A DNA stretch of 64,000 nt from Pomacea canaliculata (Eukaryota > Mollusca > Gastropoda > Architaenioglossa > Ampullariidae). Shown here piece after piece: positions 39,652 to 51,804 of the stretch. Where the stretch lies: positions 18,172,192 to 18,236,191 of the forward strand of contig NC_037603.1 in NCBI RefSeq assembly GCF_003073045.1, written 5' to 3'. Below the pieces are notes generated by a model. That model was given only the letters and a program-made list of their open reading frames with translations, was not told where the DNA came from and did not search any database. The stretch's first letter is position 1. Every line of letters starts with the position of its first letter. The position numbers were made by a program, and so were the translations under genes.

Positions 39652-41069
39652 ATCTCCTCAATTCATTTCCATCTGGCCTCACTCAGTCTTTTTAAACAAT
39701 ATAAGCAAAACACACACACACACACACACACCTAAAAACAAAACTCAAAAATAAACGGATGCATGTAAACTAAATTTAGAACTAAATTTATCAGTTTTAA
39801 ACCAAAATAATAATAAATGCAAAATTTGCAAAGTGCTTACTCACACTCCCTAGGAACATGCTCTTATAGCGATTAAGAACAACAACGCAACATGGACAGC
39901 ATACGAGGGGCAGGAAAACAAACAAATAACACGTACATGAACTATAAAAAAAATAAACAACAGTATTAAACGATCGAAGAATAAAATCAAATACAGAAAA
40001 CTTACGACAGGAACCAAATAACAAGAACAAGAGCTGAGAAGAACATGATATTGCAAATGAAAGGGTGTGAAAAAGGACTAGCATTATGGGAGAGGTTGTT
40101 AAGAGTAATGTTTACTACTATTATGTCTATAATAAGGGTTTGTAATTTTACCCGTGAATTTATATGAAGCTAAACAAACTACTCCAAAATGATCATGCAG
40201 TCATCCCCTGTTGGATTGCCGGATTATTCATCCGTGAAGTCTATGTCTGGGAAAAACAGACTTTCGCTGTTTCTGTGTTCGCGTGTTTCTAAAGCAAAGT
40301 TAATAGTTCTCATGTTTAGCTTTTGTGTTTAAGTAAGACTCAAATGAAAGTTAAGAAGATGCTTTACTTGGGACCTAGTAAAATTAGTGTCGTGCCGACC
40401 CATATTCCGGCACATTCTGTTTGTTCTAAAATCACTTTTACTTGTTTCGATAAAAAGGCTGACTTCACGGTAAACATAAACGCTGATGACACCAAGGGGA
40501 ATAATTAAGTTAATTGAAATTCCGGGGACGGTACTCTTACATTTTTTTTTTTTTCCTTGTTAGCAGACGATAAATCTATCTGCTATCGAATATCTTGTGC
40601 TCATCAAAATTCAACAAGTTTAGAAATAAGATTTAATTAGTGTCTACCTTTAAAAAGCTACATATTTCCAGGTATTAAACATATGCAATTCCGAAGAAAA
40701 TATTTGAAATTAAAAGAAAAGGTTTTCAGTTACTACGTATCTTTATATAAACTGGCTATCATTATCACCTAGCTTCAACATCATTCTAAAGTTTGAATTC
40801 CAATCCGTGCGAGGAACATCAACAAATATATGAAGGCTTAGTGCACATCACAGAAAACAAGAAGTTGTCGAAATGAAAGGACTTGTTTATGTACGCAAGT
40901 ATACAGATCGTGAACTAAAGGCGACGAAGAAGCGTATCAATGAATTTGTTAGGAACATCTTTATGTGAGCTGGCTGCAATAAGTACTATAAATATGAGCT
41001 AAGTAGGACGACATTTAAAGTTGTGTATAAAGCTTTTGTCCCATGCATTTTGGAGTATACTAAAGTGTG
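39652..41069. other. Intergenic, no gene seen
   Basis: AT-rich sequence with a perfect (CA)n microsatellite at about 39709-39732 and no frame resembling a known protein. Confidence 0.5.
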
Positions 41070-41235
41070 TATGGAGAACTCGAGAGCTACCCACTTTTGG
41101 TTAACTGCTGAATTAAAGATATTAAATTCTGGCAGCCTCCTTAGGCACTTGTTCTCGAATTCTTGAAATTCTCCTTTCCGTCTCGGCAAGCAGAGTCCAC
41201 GTGTCACATCTGTAGAGCAGGATCGGCACTACTAG
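41070..41235 (-). mobile_element. Reverse-transcriptase relic, C-terminal fragment
   Basis: Minus-strand frames give VVPILLYRCDTWTLL, then ETERRI and FENKCLRRL after a frame change. This is the worn SILLYGCETWTL..FE.KCLRRLL region that follows the RT core in endonuclease/RT elements. Only this short part is recognisable. Confidence 0.75.
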
Positions 41236-44059
41236 GTAGATTAATGGAGCTGTTATTTCTGTTTAAAATACACTGTATCACAACAATATTGAATGAACTT
41301 ATAATGTGTGTGCCTCCAGGTATGTCTGCCCTTTCACTATAGGTAATCTAGGCATGATTATACATATCCCAAATGAAGGTTTATGTGTGTGTATTGGGTT
41401 TTACATCCACCTGCCACATTCAAGTCTGCACAATATATTTGACTTTGTTTTCCTTTCCAATACTATCACTGCTGCAAAAGTGCATTTTGAGAAAAACAAG
41501 TGTAAAAATAATACAGCACAAACTATATTCCTAGATTTTCCTCTGCTTACAATGTTATATCAAAATAACAAAAATCAAAATAGCATCAGAGTAATTAATA
41601 CTTAAAGCCCTGACAGTTAATCACAAGTTTAAAAAAACAACAATAGACCTTCATGTTAGAGTCTCCAATAACCTTTTTATTAGTGCGACTCTTCTGATAG
41701 GGGCCAGTGACAGGTCATCTCCCTTTCAAACCTATTAAAAAAACTTTATTTGTTACTTGCACAAACTTTCAGACAAAGTTGCATTCTATTATCCAATAAA
41801 TGTAAATAAAGAAACTTTAATGCACTATATATTATCACTATGTTTTATTACTAAATACTTATATTTATCAGCAACAAAATAAAGAACAATTTTTCCAATC
41901 ACCTCCACTGATATATTAGATCTGCATTTATTGTTAAAAAGCACTGCTGAGATATTCTTCCTGATGCCAGTCCAAAAAAAAACCAAAACCAAAACAAAAC
42001 CCTTGAACCTGCAAGTTTCTGTTCTTAATCAAAAGCACATTTTTATAGCTCAGTCAGAAATAATCAAGATGAAAATTGTTGCTTTACAATGAAATTGACA
42101 TTCAGCTTCAAGATAAGTATTTCAATATCATCAATATCACATGCTACATTTTTGTGAGATTCCTGAGCATTGAGTTTTTCCCCCAGCACAAAGAGCAAAA
42201 CACAAGGTCACCATTGACATTTCAGCACCATTGTAGTTATCTATTAATCTGATTGACAAGTCACCAAAATGACCTTGCATTGATTTTGTTTTTCAAAACC
42301 ACAACACTTTGAAGATCCATCTACAGCATGCACCGAGTCAGAACTGCTGCACCATTGCAACTAGTAATGACATAATAATCTGAAGCATTTCAATCCAGAT
42401 TTTGATACAATGCAAGTATATCAGATTATGTTTTATTTACATGATCCTTCCCATATTCACAAACACATCTCTTCTTTGAAAAAAATATAGCTAAAAATTT
42501 ACAATAGATCTCAATCATGGTCGCATTAAGTAAAATGTCTTCGAAAATGATGGAGACGTTTTCAACAACTAGACAACCTTAACAGCAATTAGTGTTTTCT
42601 TTTTTTTTTTAAAAACGATATTCAATCTTCCACATGCTCTGGTCCATCATCTCAATAGACTTCCTCCCCAAAATGAATGCCAATAACTGAACTATGATAC
42701 GATAATACTGAATGGCTGTATACAAATTATTAAGCAGCAGTCGAATTAGTATAGATATGGAAAGCAAGTACCAGTTTTATATCCAGTTTGAGTAAGTTGT
42801 TACTGATGAATTGATCTATAAATCTCTGCAGGTTTTAATTTAGCCATAGAAATAAGAAACATGAAAAATAAGACTGCCAAGCCAGCCTTATGCATCTATT
42901 CTCAGTGACTAAACCAGATGAGAACTATTGCACAGAAATGTGGGAAATGATGATGTGTGTTTAGATTCAGACCTGTTTTTACTCATGCATGTCCCTGAAA
43001 GACTGGATTCCCCTGAATCCACTTAGACAGCAAAAAGTAGACATCTGGCTACTCCAAAGTCAGTTTACGAATGTGGCAGACTTCATCATACCACATCATA
43101 CCACATCATATCACATCTTGAGATAAAAGGGTGAAGGAAAGATTCTATAACCGTCAGGCAGTGAATGTAAGTGTTTTATTGTTGCTACCACAAGCATGAC
43201 ACGGAATGCACAGGCCCATTCAAGCCGTGAACCAATAACCAGTACTAACTATAGGCTGCAAAACCTCTCCAGTACAAGACAGAAGTAATTTAAAGAATAA
43301 GTGAAGTCAGGTTTAAGTACTGTAGCCTACCACCAAATAGTAAGCTTCATATAAAACAAAACTGGAAAAATAAAAAAAATTAAAAACTGAATACCCTGGG
43401 TAGTCTGTCAGGAGAAGAAAATATGCATTATTATGGACCAAATTCCTTCCAAACACCCCCCCTGTACATGTAATGCCACAAAACAGTATTCTATACTCAC
43501 AACTTTGTCCTTTGTCCTTAAATATACTGCAGTCCTGAAGACATTTTGCATTGTCTGAGACTGAAGGGTTGAAGTATTCTAGCTAACTCCAACAGCTTAA
43601 TGGTACTAAACACCCACATGAGTGGTTTTCAAGTGAACAGTTCAGTTTATTACAAGAAACTAAATCCCCAAATCCTGGTAAATCACTCCCTTCCATATGG
43701 AAAAACAGCAATAGCTTGGATTTGGGAACCAGTCCCTTAGAGTGAACACATTCACTTGAAAAGAAACACGATTTTCCTTCAGCTGGGTGTTTCATTCCAA
43801 AGTTTTTATCCCGGTTATAGATGTTTCCAGAAGAAAGATTATTCTGTAAAATGTTCCTGCTTGTCCATATCCATCAATTGCACATCAAGTAAGTTATGAA
43901 GAAGCATACTTGTCAAATCTGAAGCAATCTACAATAGGCCTGGGTTAGCACAAAGTGCAAACACACGTGATGCAATACTTAGCTGTGTCCAGTGTGCAGC
44001 AGTCCACATGCACTATAATCAGCCTAAAGTATATTGTATCTTGTTGCAATTGCAGATGG
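41236..44059 (-). other. Probable long 3' UTR of NT5DC2/3 and downstream
   Basis: No coding frame was recognised. The sequence lies downstream of the NT5DC2/3 stop (44060) and contains several minus-strand AATAAA signals, for example near 43646 and 41674. A three-fold CATACCACAT repeat lies near 43085-43116. Where the transcript ends cannot be told from sequence alone. Confidence 0.4.
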
Positions 44060-47000
44060 TCAGGGTTCCAAGCCTGGTTCATGAGGTAAGATTACTCTGT
44101 GTGGGTAGAAGGTGTAATCATCAGGGTAGTTCAGAATGTTGGTCAAGCTTGAAGTGTAAATGTCTGCAAACCGGGCCAGACGACGAAAAAAATAGGTCGG
44201 GTTGTGGTATGTCCTAAACAGACTGCCAAAGTTGGGGTTGAACATTGCCTTTGTGAATTTCCTGAAATAAAAACAAGGAAAAAGATTTCTGGTTTATTAT
44301 CCTGCCACAAGCAGACTTTTTGCATTAACATTGTTCAGCACTTTAGCACTTTTTCCCCCATTGTCCATTTCTAAGTTCATGTAGCATAAGCACATTTTGC
44401 TGCAAACAACTTTTGATAGTACAGCAGTTTGATTTTTTTAAATACAAATCCTGGATAGCGTTATCTCACAAGATACTGTAGTTTGCAAAAAAAAAAAGAT
44501 TTGTCAGACATACGGTTTCTGAACAAAGTAATGCAGAAGAATACATGGGACATTACCTCAGTTCGTCTCTTTCCCCAACCCAGTCATAAATGATCTGCTT
44601 TGAATCTGTAGAGTTTTGATGCTACAACAAAAAAAAAAAAATTCAGACATATAAAAAGATACCTTTATCAATAACTGATAAGCAGAAAGAAATGGGCAAT
44701 GTAGAAGAAAAAGAAAGTAATTAAGTGATCTGATATTAGATAATTTGTTCGATGTGGAGATATTTCGTGACTCCAAAGCTGTGAAGTAAACGCATTCATT
44801 TGGGTTAGAGACTCTCCCTACCCTATCTCACCCATACTCCTTGCTCACTTAGCACTGATGTAGGTAGGTACCAGACTTATCAAGGGAGGTAAAGAAAGAG
44901 ATTCAGGTGGGAGAAGGAGAGCATTAGTCTTCGCCATCCATATCCTCTACTTTAGACCCAGTGAGCCACCTACAGTCTGTCTTCATGGTCACTTAATAGG
45001 AACTTTGGCTTTAGCTTCATCCTTAAAAAGTGTTTACCTGCCCAAATCTTAGATACAGAATCTGACATAGATAAATGTACTTATATAATGACTGTGTGTC
45101 ATGAAAACAAGACAAAAACTGTGCAACTCACCTGCATTTCTCGGATCAAATGTTGCAAAGCCACCAACCACCTGACTGCTGCCTTGTACTCTGGCTTGTT
45201 CTGAAGTTCAATCTCTCTCTGTAATACACACACAAAAAAAAAGGAACAAAAATACCCCTCCTGTATTAAGGAATGCAAATAAATCTTTGAAATACAATAA
45301 TGTTCCTCTTATATTCTCAGCTCCATTGATTCAACCTACAGCATAACTGACGTTTAAAAAGTGTTGTCACGCTATGACTGTAGAAATATATTACAGCCTT
45401 GGGTGGTCAGAATCTGATATGTAAGACAGCTGTGCATATGGAATCCTTTTTTTTTTCTTGAACATGTTCTTGAAAAGCTTTTCTTTGAGAAAAAAAAATT
45501 AGATTTTAGCACCAATGCAACAGAAATATGGTATGTCAACTGTGATTATTGTGTAATTCTATATTGGCATCAGTAACACAAGAATCCAGACAATCAGGAA
45601 TTACTATTTGATATATTCAAATGTTAAAACAAGCCTTTACAAAAAAAATGCTGTTAAAAGGATAAAGTTTTAAGGGGGATGGAGAATAGAGTTCAGCCTG
45701 TTGCTGGTAAGGTAAAAGTCGTTCCATGACGTTTTTCAGGTCATTAGGAAGGTGTTAGAGACTTCACTTTTCTTGGGGTTAGCTTTACGTGAGGGTGGTA
45801 TCTATCTCCTCTTCCTCACTGCCTCACCTTCCCCAACCCTCTTTGGAATCAGGTACCCATTCCGACCAGATAGGTTGACTGGGTTAAGTGAGATAAACAA
45901 CACATGCAGGTATCAAACTGGTGCGCTTCTCAGTTCAGACAACAGCACTGTAACCAATCTGCTATCATCATGGCAACCAGGTTCAAATAATTTAAGAGTT
46001 ACACTTATTTTAAAACAATTTATCTCACCTCTAGCTCTGGAATTATAGCTCCTGTTCTCCAGCCATATCGCAAGGAGGGGTCCTAGTAAACAGAAAATTG
46101 TGATATCTTGGCAGATAACAGTCCCATATTTTGAAATAATGTAAATCAAAAAGTTAAAAGAATACAATATTTATTGTAAAGAATACATGAAAACTCATGT
46201 AAACACTTTTAAAAATGACGTTTTACTGCTAGTGAAAGTAGTTGTACTAAGTTCCAAAGTTAAAAATAATAATAGCAACACAGCTTTAGAGATAAACATT
46301 TTTATCATAAGTACAGAACAGAAACACAAGCTAATTGTTGAGATATAATGTTACAGCTGCCAAAATGGAAAAAGCCCTACAGCAAGGTCACTGTAGACAT
46401 GGTCACCAAAGTAAAGGACACGTGGACCAAACCATCCTGTCATCTGGCGCAAACGATGCACATTTCCCTGTACACACATAAAACAAACCTAGCAAGTTCT
46501 GCCACGTGGTATGGAATGAAACTCCTTAAGTTTTGGCAAACTTCTACTACTTTCCAGCAATCTTTTTAGTGATGTATGGATGCAAGAAAAAAATACGAGA
46601 GAACATACTGTTAAAGATATTTTCTAAAGTATCTGTGATGTATTTTCTAATTGAAAAATATTCATTCTGCAGACACACAGAGAAGAGTAAAAAAGTACTG
46701 CACTGTAATACCATGACCATATATATTTAACAGAAACAGCTAATCTTTATAATATCTCTTTTTCTTAAGTTATAGAACATGATCAGCTATGCTCTCTCTC
46801 CTTCTCTGAGTGATACAATAATAACACTACGTTATGTTCATTTCTTCTTGATGTCTTAAATTGTACAATCCAAAATTTAGTCACAAATGAAACTTTACTT
46901 GTTGATAAACCTTTCCCTTCTCAAGAGATGTGACACGTCCCCAAGAGTGAGTCTCCAACTCTGGGTTGTACAGTCGAAATGGCCTAAACATAAAAGATAA

Positions 47001-50000
47001 GTCATGGGTTTCTAATATCAACATGTCCAGAATTATAAAATGCGATTTCCAGCTGCCTTCATGTAATTCTCTGAATCTGGCATGTGTTTATAGAGCTGGC
47101 TGCCTTGCTGTGATATAGCCTGAGTTGCTGGCTCGATGTAAAACACCGATTCCCTCACCCCCAACCCCACCCCACTTGTGAACAGATGTAAGTATATCAG
47201 TTGCTGCCATATTTCTCCGTTTTATAAACATTATTAAGTACAGGACTGATATGTTTTTATGATGCCTTTTACAAGCATGTATGCATGCACAATAACCCTC
47301 CCCCTTCCCCCCCACACACACATGCATTCACGCACACATGCACACACACACATATATGAAAATCATTAACATCAACATGTTATCCAATCTGTGTGTCTTG
47401 TTTTTTATCTCAGTGGTTATAAGAACAAAAGGATTAATTTGATGGATGAGAATTAATACTTCGCAAAAAAAAAAATCTTTCATCAAATGTTTAAACAGGT
47501 ATTTCAAAACTCACCGAGAGCCAGCATGGAAAAATTTGGGCTTGCGAGCATTGGTAATAATAATGTCAAACAGATTCATCCAGTCAGGCCCCACCATGTA
47601 ACGCATTCCTGCATCACTGAGGCAGAAAAAAAGCAGCAATTTTGGAACTGCAACTAAAATCAGTCCATCTGCATATAAACAATATTGACCATCAATATGT
47701 TTTGCTTTTGATACGGTGCTTGTATATTTGGCAACAAAGATGAAGAACAAAATCACAAAATAATAGTAACAAAGATGCAGAACAAGTTAACAAAAAGTAA
47801 CAAAGATGTAGAACGAAGAACAATGTGAGGACTCGCTGCGTTCCAGCAGTGAAGGGCAATAACTGTAGATTTAACGGTAAAGACTCCAAAGAATAAGGTT
47901 AGTGACATCAGGAGAATGCTGGAAAGATATTAAGTAATCTTAAACATTTGACCAATTTTTTTCTTTAAAATAGAACATGAAAATTAAAAAGAAAACTTGC
48001 TGCTAATCTAAGTCTATGAAATCATGACATATTGCTTTTATTTTTTTTAAAGAAAGAATGAAGATAGGTTTCATGGAAGCTGTTACCTCAAAGCAAAAGC
48101 CTTAAAGGAAAAGACAAATGTAACATACTTAGATTCATTGTTTTACCAAGTTCTAAGGCATGAGCAGTGACAAAAACTTAACAGCTGAGGTCACTGCAGA
48201 AAAGTAACATCTTACATAAAAGGGAATCCACTGTTTGTGATGAGAAAGAGGTTCTTTCCTGCACTCACTAGTCTCTCCAGAAGCACTTTTGTCTCTTGAC
48301 CCTTCTGCAGGTATGCATCTATAATAATAGCACCAATAATCATAAATGTACATTTGTATATAGTGCTCTACCACAACACCATATAAAGAAATAAATATTT
48401 CATGATATGGTACCCTAACTTAGGTTTGTTCAAGGCACCTTCTCTATCCTTAAAGAGCTAGGTGTAATTTATAGCTTCCACTAAGAGGATACTGTCATTT
48501 ATGACAGAAGAGGACATCCTTTCATTAGGTGGAGGTATGTGGGGGCAGAAAGAGAGAACATCCTACCTAGATCTGACATGATTTTGTGATGAAGGAGACC
48601 TGTTGTATGGACATCTTGAACTGCATTCTGTAACAAAACACAAATTACTAAAGTATAGAAAGATGCAAATCAGGATATGTGACAGGCTAAAAGTTACACA
48701 ATGTAAAATAGGGTGCAAAGAACAGGATACTCTTCAAGTAAATAAACTACATTCTAAAAGCATATTTGATTTATAATGGCTTACCCTTATGTCGTAGAAG
48801 ACATACTCAGGGTCATATATCATGTTGTTCTGTATGAAATACTGCAAAAAAATGCATTTGTGTAGATCCATGCATGCACACACAGAGTGATTATGACTAT
48901 AAATCTCAACATGAACTCTCTACACCACCACCCACCCTGTCCATGCCATAAAAGCGCATTTTGATTAAACAACTGTTGTATATAATTCATAATTATGCTA
49001 TGATAAGACTGCAGCACCAACCCATCTGACATAGATTCAGGAAGCCTAATACTAAGAGATAGAGACATGAAATGTAAACAAGAATAATGTGGTTAAAATC
49101 CCTTCCTTCCACCTGGTTATGCTCACCACCAATCTAACAGTTAAAAAGAGTAATGTGTCAAGAATTAAGTTTAGCTGTAAATCAGAAAATTTGCATACTT
49201 CCTTGGATTTAAATAATAGTGACAATTGTGTTATATTTCAGTCAAGACATGTTAATAAGTTTCATCAAGGGGAGAAAACAAGCAGCCAGGATAGTTCATG
49301 ACATACCTCTGTGACCAAAGAAATCAGAGTGATTTCAGGGATCGCAAACAGATCAATCATCTGATGCATTGGTCCCTGAAAATAAGGCAGGGAAAATTAA
49401 TCCAAACATTTTAGCAAAAGGTGTTACACATAGGTTATTGGAGGTTGTAGACAATTTTGTTTCAAGTCAGCAGCCAAAATTGACAAATTGTGTCTGCCCA
49501 GCTAAATGCCATATATAGAAAAAAAAACCTTGTCTATGGAAATTAAATGTGGCAGAGAAATATACATGCACAACACAGAAAGTCTAAAACCCTCAACCAT
49601 AATCTTCCTTGGCTTAATAATAACTGCTTTATTACATCACCAGCCTGTTTATATACAACAACATAGCAAAAACATGCAAAAGAGAATAAGTGATCAGTCT
49701 CTACTCACAGCTCCATAGAATGTATTCATATAATCCAGGCTGACATGAGTTCCACTATACAGTGATATCACTTCTTCATCTGAAACTGGCTGAATTCCTC
49801 TTCAAAGAGACAAAGTCAAAAGCACCGATTACAAAAAACAAAAGCTTCACTTCTCTGCTAGTTATCATGACTTTTCTTTTACACATTTACAGAATTAACA
49901 AGTAAGCAATCTAAAAAGCATATGCATCTACCTACAAAGTACTAACAGTAAGTGGCTAATAAATAAGTGGGGTTGGAATGTCTTATGTCAACTAGACCAC

Positions 50001-51192
50001 TACTAAAAAACAGACAAAAAGAAAACACACCAAAACACAAAACTGACCTGTACACTGTGCCCAACTGGATATTGTGAAAAGAGTCTATCTTCATAACAAG
50101 CCCCTTCATTGTGTCGAAGTGCAGACCCCTCACAGCAAAATGCTCGTCGTATTGAAAGTTTAAAATACCTGCTGGATACTGTGAACCAAATATTTAACTC
50201 TATCATGGCCATATTTAACTTTCTTTCAGAAGTGACATTCAGTCCCTTCATTTATCCTACAGCTGTTTATTTTTAGTTATTTGAACTGTTATATGGAATA
50301 ATTGCTGTATACTTGCTTTCATCAATATGCCCAGGAACAGGCTTGTCCATAGAAAAAAATGAAATAGTTAATTTATTCAGCATCCTCCCTAATCAAATTC
50401 TAGTCAGTACCTTTAATTTGCTGACTAGTGCTTGCTTGCCAAGATCAAAGATCAGTTTATGCAAGGCTGGGGTATATGTGGCCAAAGTGTAGTCATAGTC
50501 GAATCCATACACTTCTATGTCTGCCAGGGACATTTCATTGTTAGCATAGATGGCTTCTGGATTCACATCTTCTTTAGGGGTTGCTTCTACAATCAAAGAC
50601 ATAATATTTAAATAAGTGGTCTTAAACAATGATTCTTCATTATATAAAAACATTATTTGTTTTTGTGTAAAATGGAGTCACAAGAGCTGTAAAAAGCGCA
50701 AACTTAAGCATGAGTGACCTGTTAATAAAGAAAATCGGTTACCTGTCGGTAGGACTAATGTGACTGAGTAGGGGTTAGGGGAGGGTAGGTGCGTCTTATT
50801 GGAAGGAGAGAGGGGTATACTGTTGTCGAAGTGTAGGCAAAAATAACCTGTATTGAAGTAATCTATTTCCTGCAACTAGTTATGTGGCTATTTGAAACGC
50901 TTTTTGAGTGCCGACAGTACGTAACAAAGTACTGATGCATCGTTTAAATTCACTCGTCCCGCATCAGCTGCTTTTCAAGTTGTCCTGATTCCTCTACTAC
51001 GTGGTATACATGTTAGTCTTACAATGCGACAGATATATGCATACCTGCAACGCTTTTCTTCGTTTCGGTATAAACACGTAATAACTCTTCCCGTGTTGTA
51101 ACATAAGAAGCTTGCGTATATTTCAAGAATTTTCGACATGGACGCCTCAAGACACACTCGCAACCCCGCAGCAAAAGAAAAGCAGACGCCAT
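44060..51192 (-). CDS. NT5DC2/NT5DC3: 5'-nucleotidase domain-containing protein 2/3
   Basis: A HAD-superfamily protein of the cN-II-like NT5DC group; its substrate is not settled. Coding exons in transcript order: 51045-51192, 50411-50586, 50048-50178, 49709-49799, 49307-49375, 48785-48841, 48567-48627, 48216-48318, 47515-47616, 46899-46983, 46381-46467, 46029-46082, 45132-45218, 44557-44621, 44060-44261. They sum to 1518 nt (505 aa), all in phase. The N terminus [17 protein letters not shown] is basic and acid-free at first, as in a mitochondrial targeting peptide. HAD motif I is GFDYDYTLA (D79, D81), motif II FLITNS (~269-274) and the acidic motif [10 protein letters not shown] (D363, D368). 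[26 protein letters not shown] and [13 protein letters not shown] are family signatures. It stops at [10 protein letters not shown], lacking the ~20-residue tail of human NT5DC2. I cannot separate orthologue 2 from 3. Confidence 0.95.
44800..45010 (-). repeat. SINE-like repeat in NT5DC2/3 intron
   Basis: Read on the minus strand this has a box-A-like GTGGCTCACTGGGTCTAAAG, followed further on by TCTGGTACCTACCTACATCA. The nearby element at 45750-45985 has a comparable GGTACC part. This suggests a degenerate tRNA-derived SINE, but no clean box B is seen. Confidence 0.35.
45750..45985 (-). mobile_element. tRNA-derived SINE in NT5DC2/3 intron
   Basis: On the minus strand the head contains a box A (TAGCAGATTGGTTACAG) and, after about 35 bases, a box B (AGTTTGATACCTG). 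Then follow AACCCAGTCAACCTATCTGG and GGAATGGGTACCTGATTC, a GGTACCCATT-type body. Spacing suits an internal Pol III promoter. It sits in the intron next to the exon at 46029-46082. Confidence 0.55.
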
Positions 51193-51804
51193 TATGATGG
51201 CAACGCACGGGTCAAGGACATAAGGGGAAGTCACTTGATTTGTAAGTCTTGAAAGGTTGCACGCTTATCGTTTCATTAAAAAAAAACCCCAAACAAATGT
51301 ATATAATTAGAACTTTGGTTCTTGAGCTTCTTATCTATGACTTTTGGCTTCTTCTGGTGCTTCTATTTCCATAGCTGTCAAGTTCCTTTACTGTAGAAAA
51401 GGGCAGCAGACGATGATGCGTCACCGCATGTGAGCTTTGTTAGTGTTTACCGACTGGGGCAGTACGTTTCGGTGTTGTTGCTGTTGTTTGCGATGTTGCA
51501 AGTATTCGTCGTTTCAGTGTGTAGGGAATGGTATTTCTGATGATTGGGGAATACTACAATTGTAGTCTTCATTATCATCACACACACAAGCATACGAAAA
51601 TCAAAGAGAGTGCACAAAATTCAAGTTGCTTGATTATAATGCACAGCTATCTTGTGCACAGATAACAAAATTATTTATTTGCTTGATTTGATTATTGCCA
51701 TTTTAAAGATATGGACCTTACATGTTCTATCACGTACGAAACAAAGCAACAATAATATCATGTCAGTAACACTTGCAACTATAGATTGTCACACTCGCCT
51801 TAAA
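51193..51804. promoter_or_regulatory. Zinc-finger 3' end and NT5DC2/3 upstream region
   Basis: This 612-bp gap lies between two minus-strand genes. Its upper part is the 3' UTR of the zinc-finger gene, with AATAAA on the minus strand (TTTATT at 51674-51679) about 126 bases past the stop. Its lower part should hold the NT5DC2/3 promoter and short leader. TGATGCGTCACC (about 51413-51424) resembles an ATF/CRE site. No TATA box is evident. Confidence 0.45.

Noticed and set aside
43085..43116. Triple CATACCACAT repeat as a possible CRISPR-like or regulatory array
   Set aside because: Units are adjacent with no spacers, in a eukaryotic 3' flank; it is a short tandem repeat.
47515..47608. NT5DC2/3 exon ending at the nearer acceptor (GATGCAG)
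   Set aside because: That acceptor breaks the frame with the previous exon; the acceptor 8 bases upstream restores phase and the expected residues before GMRYMVG.
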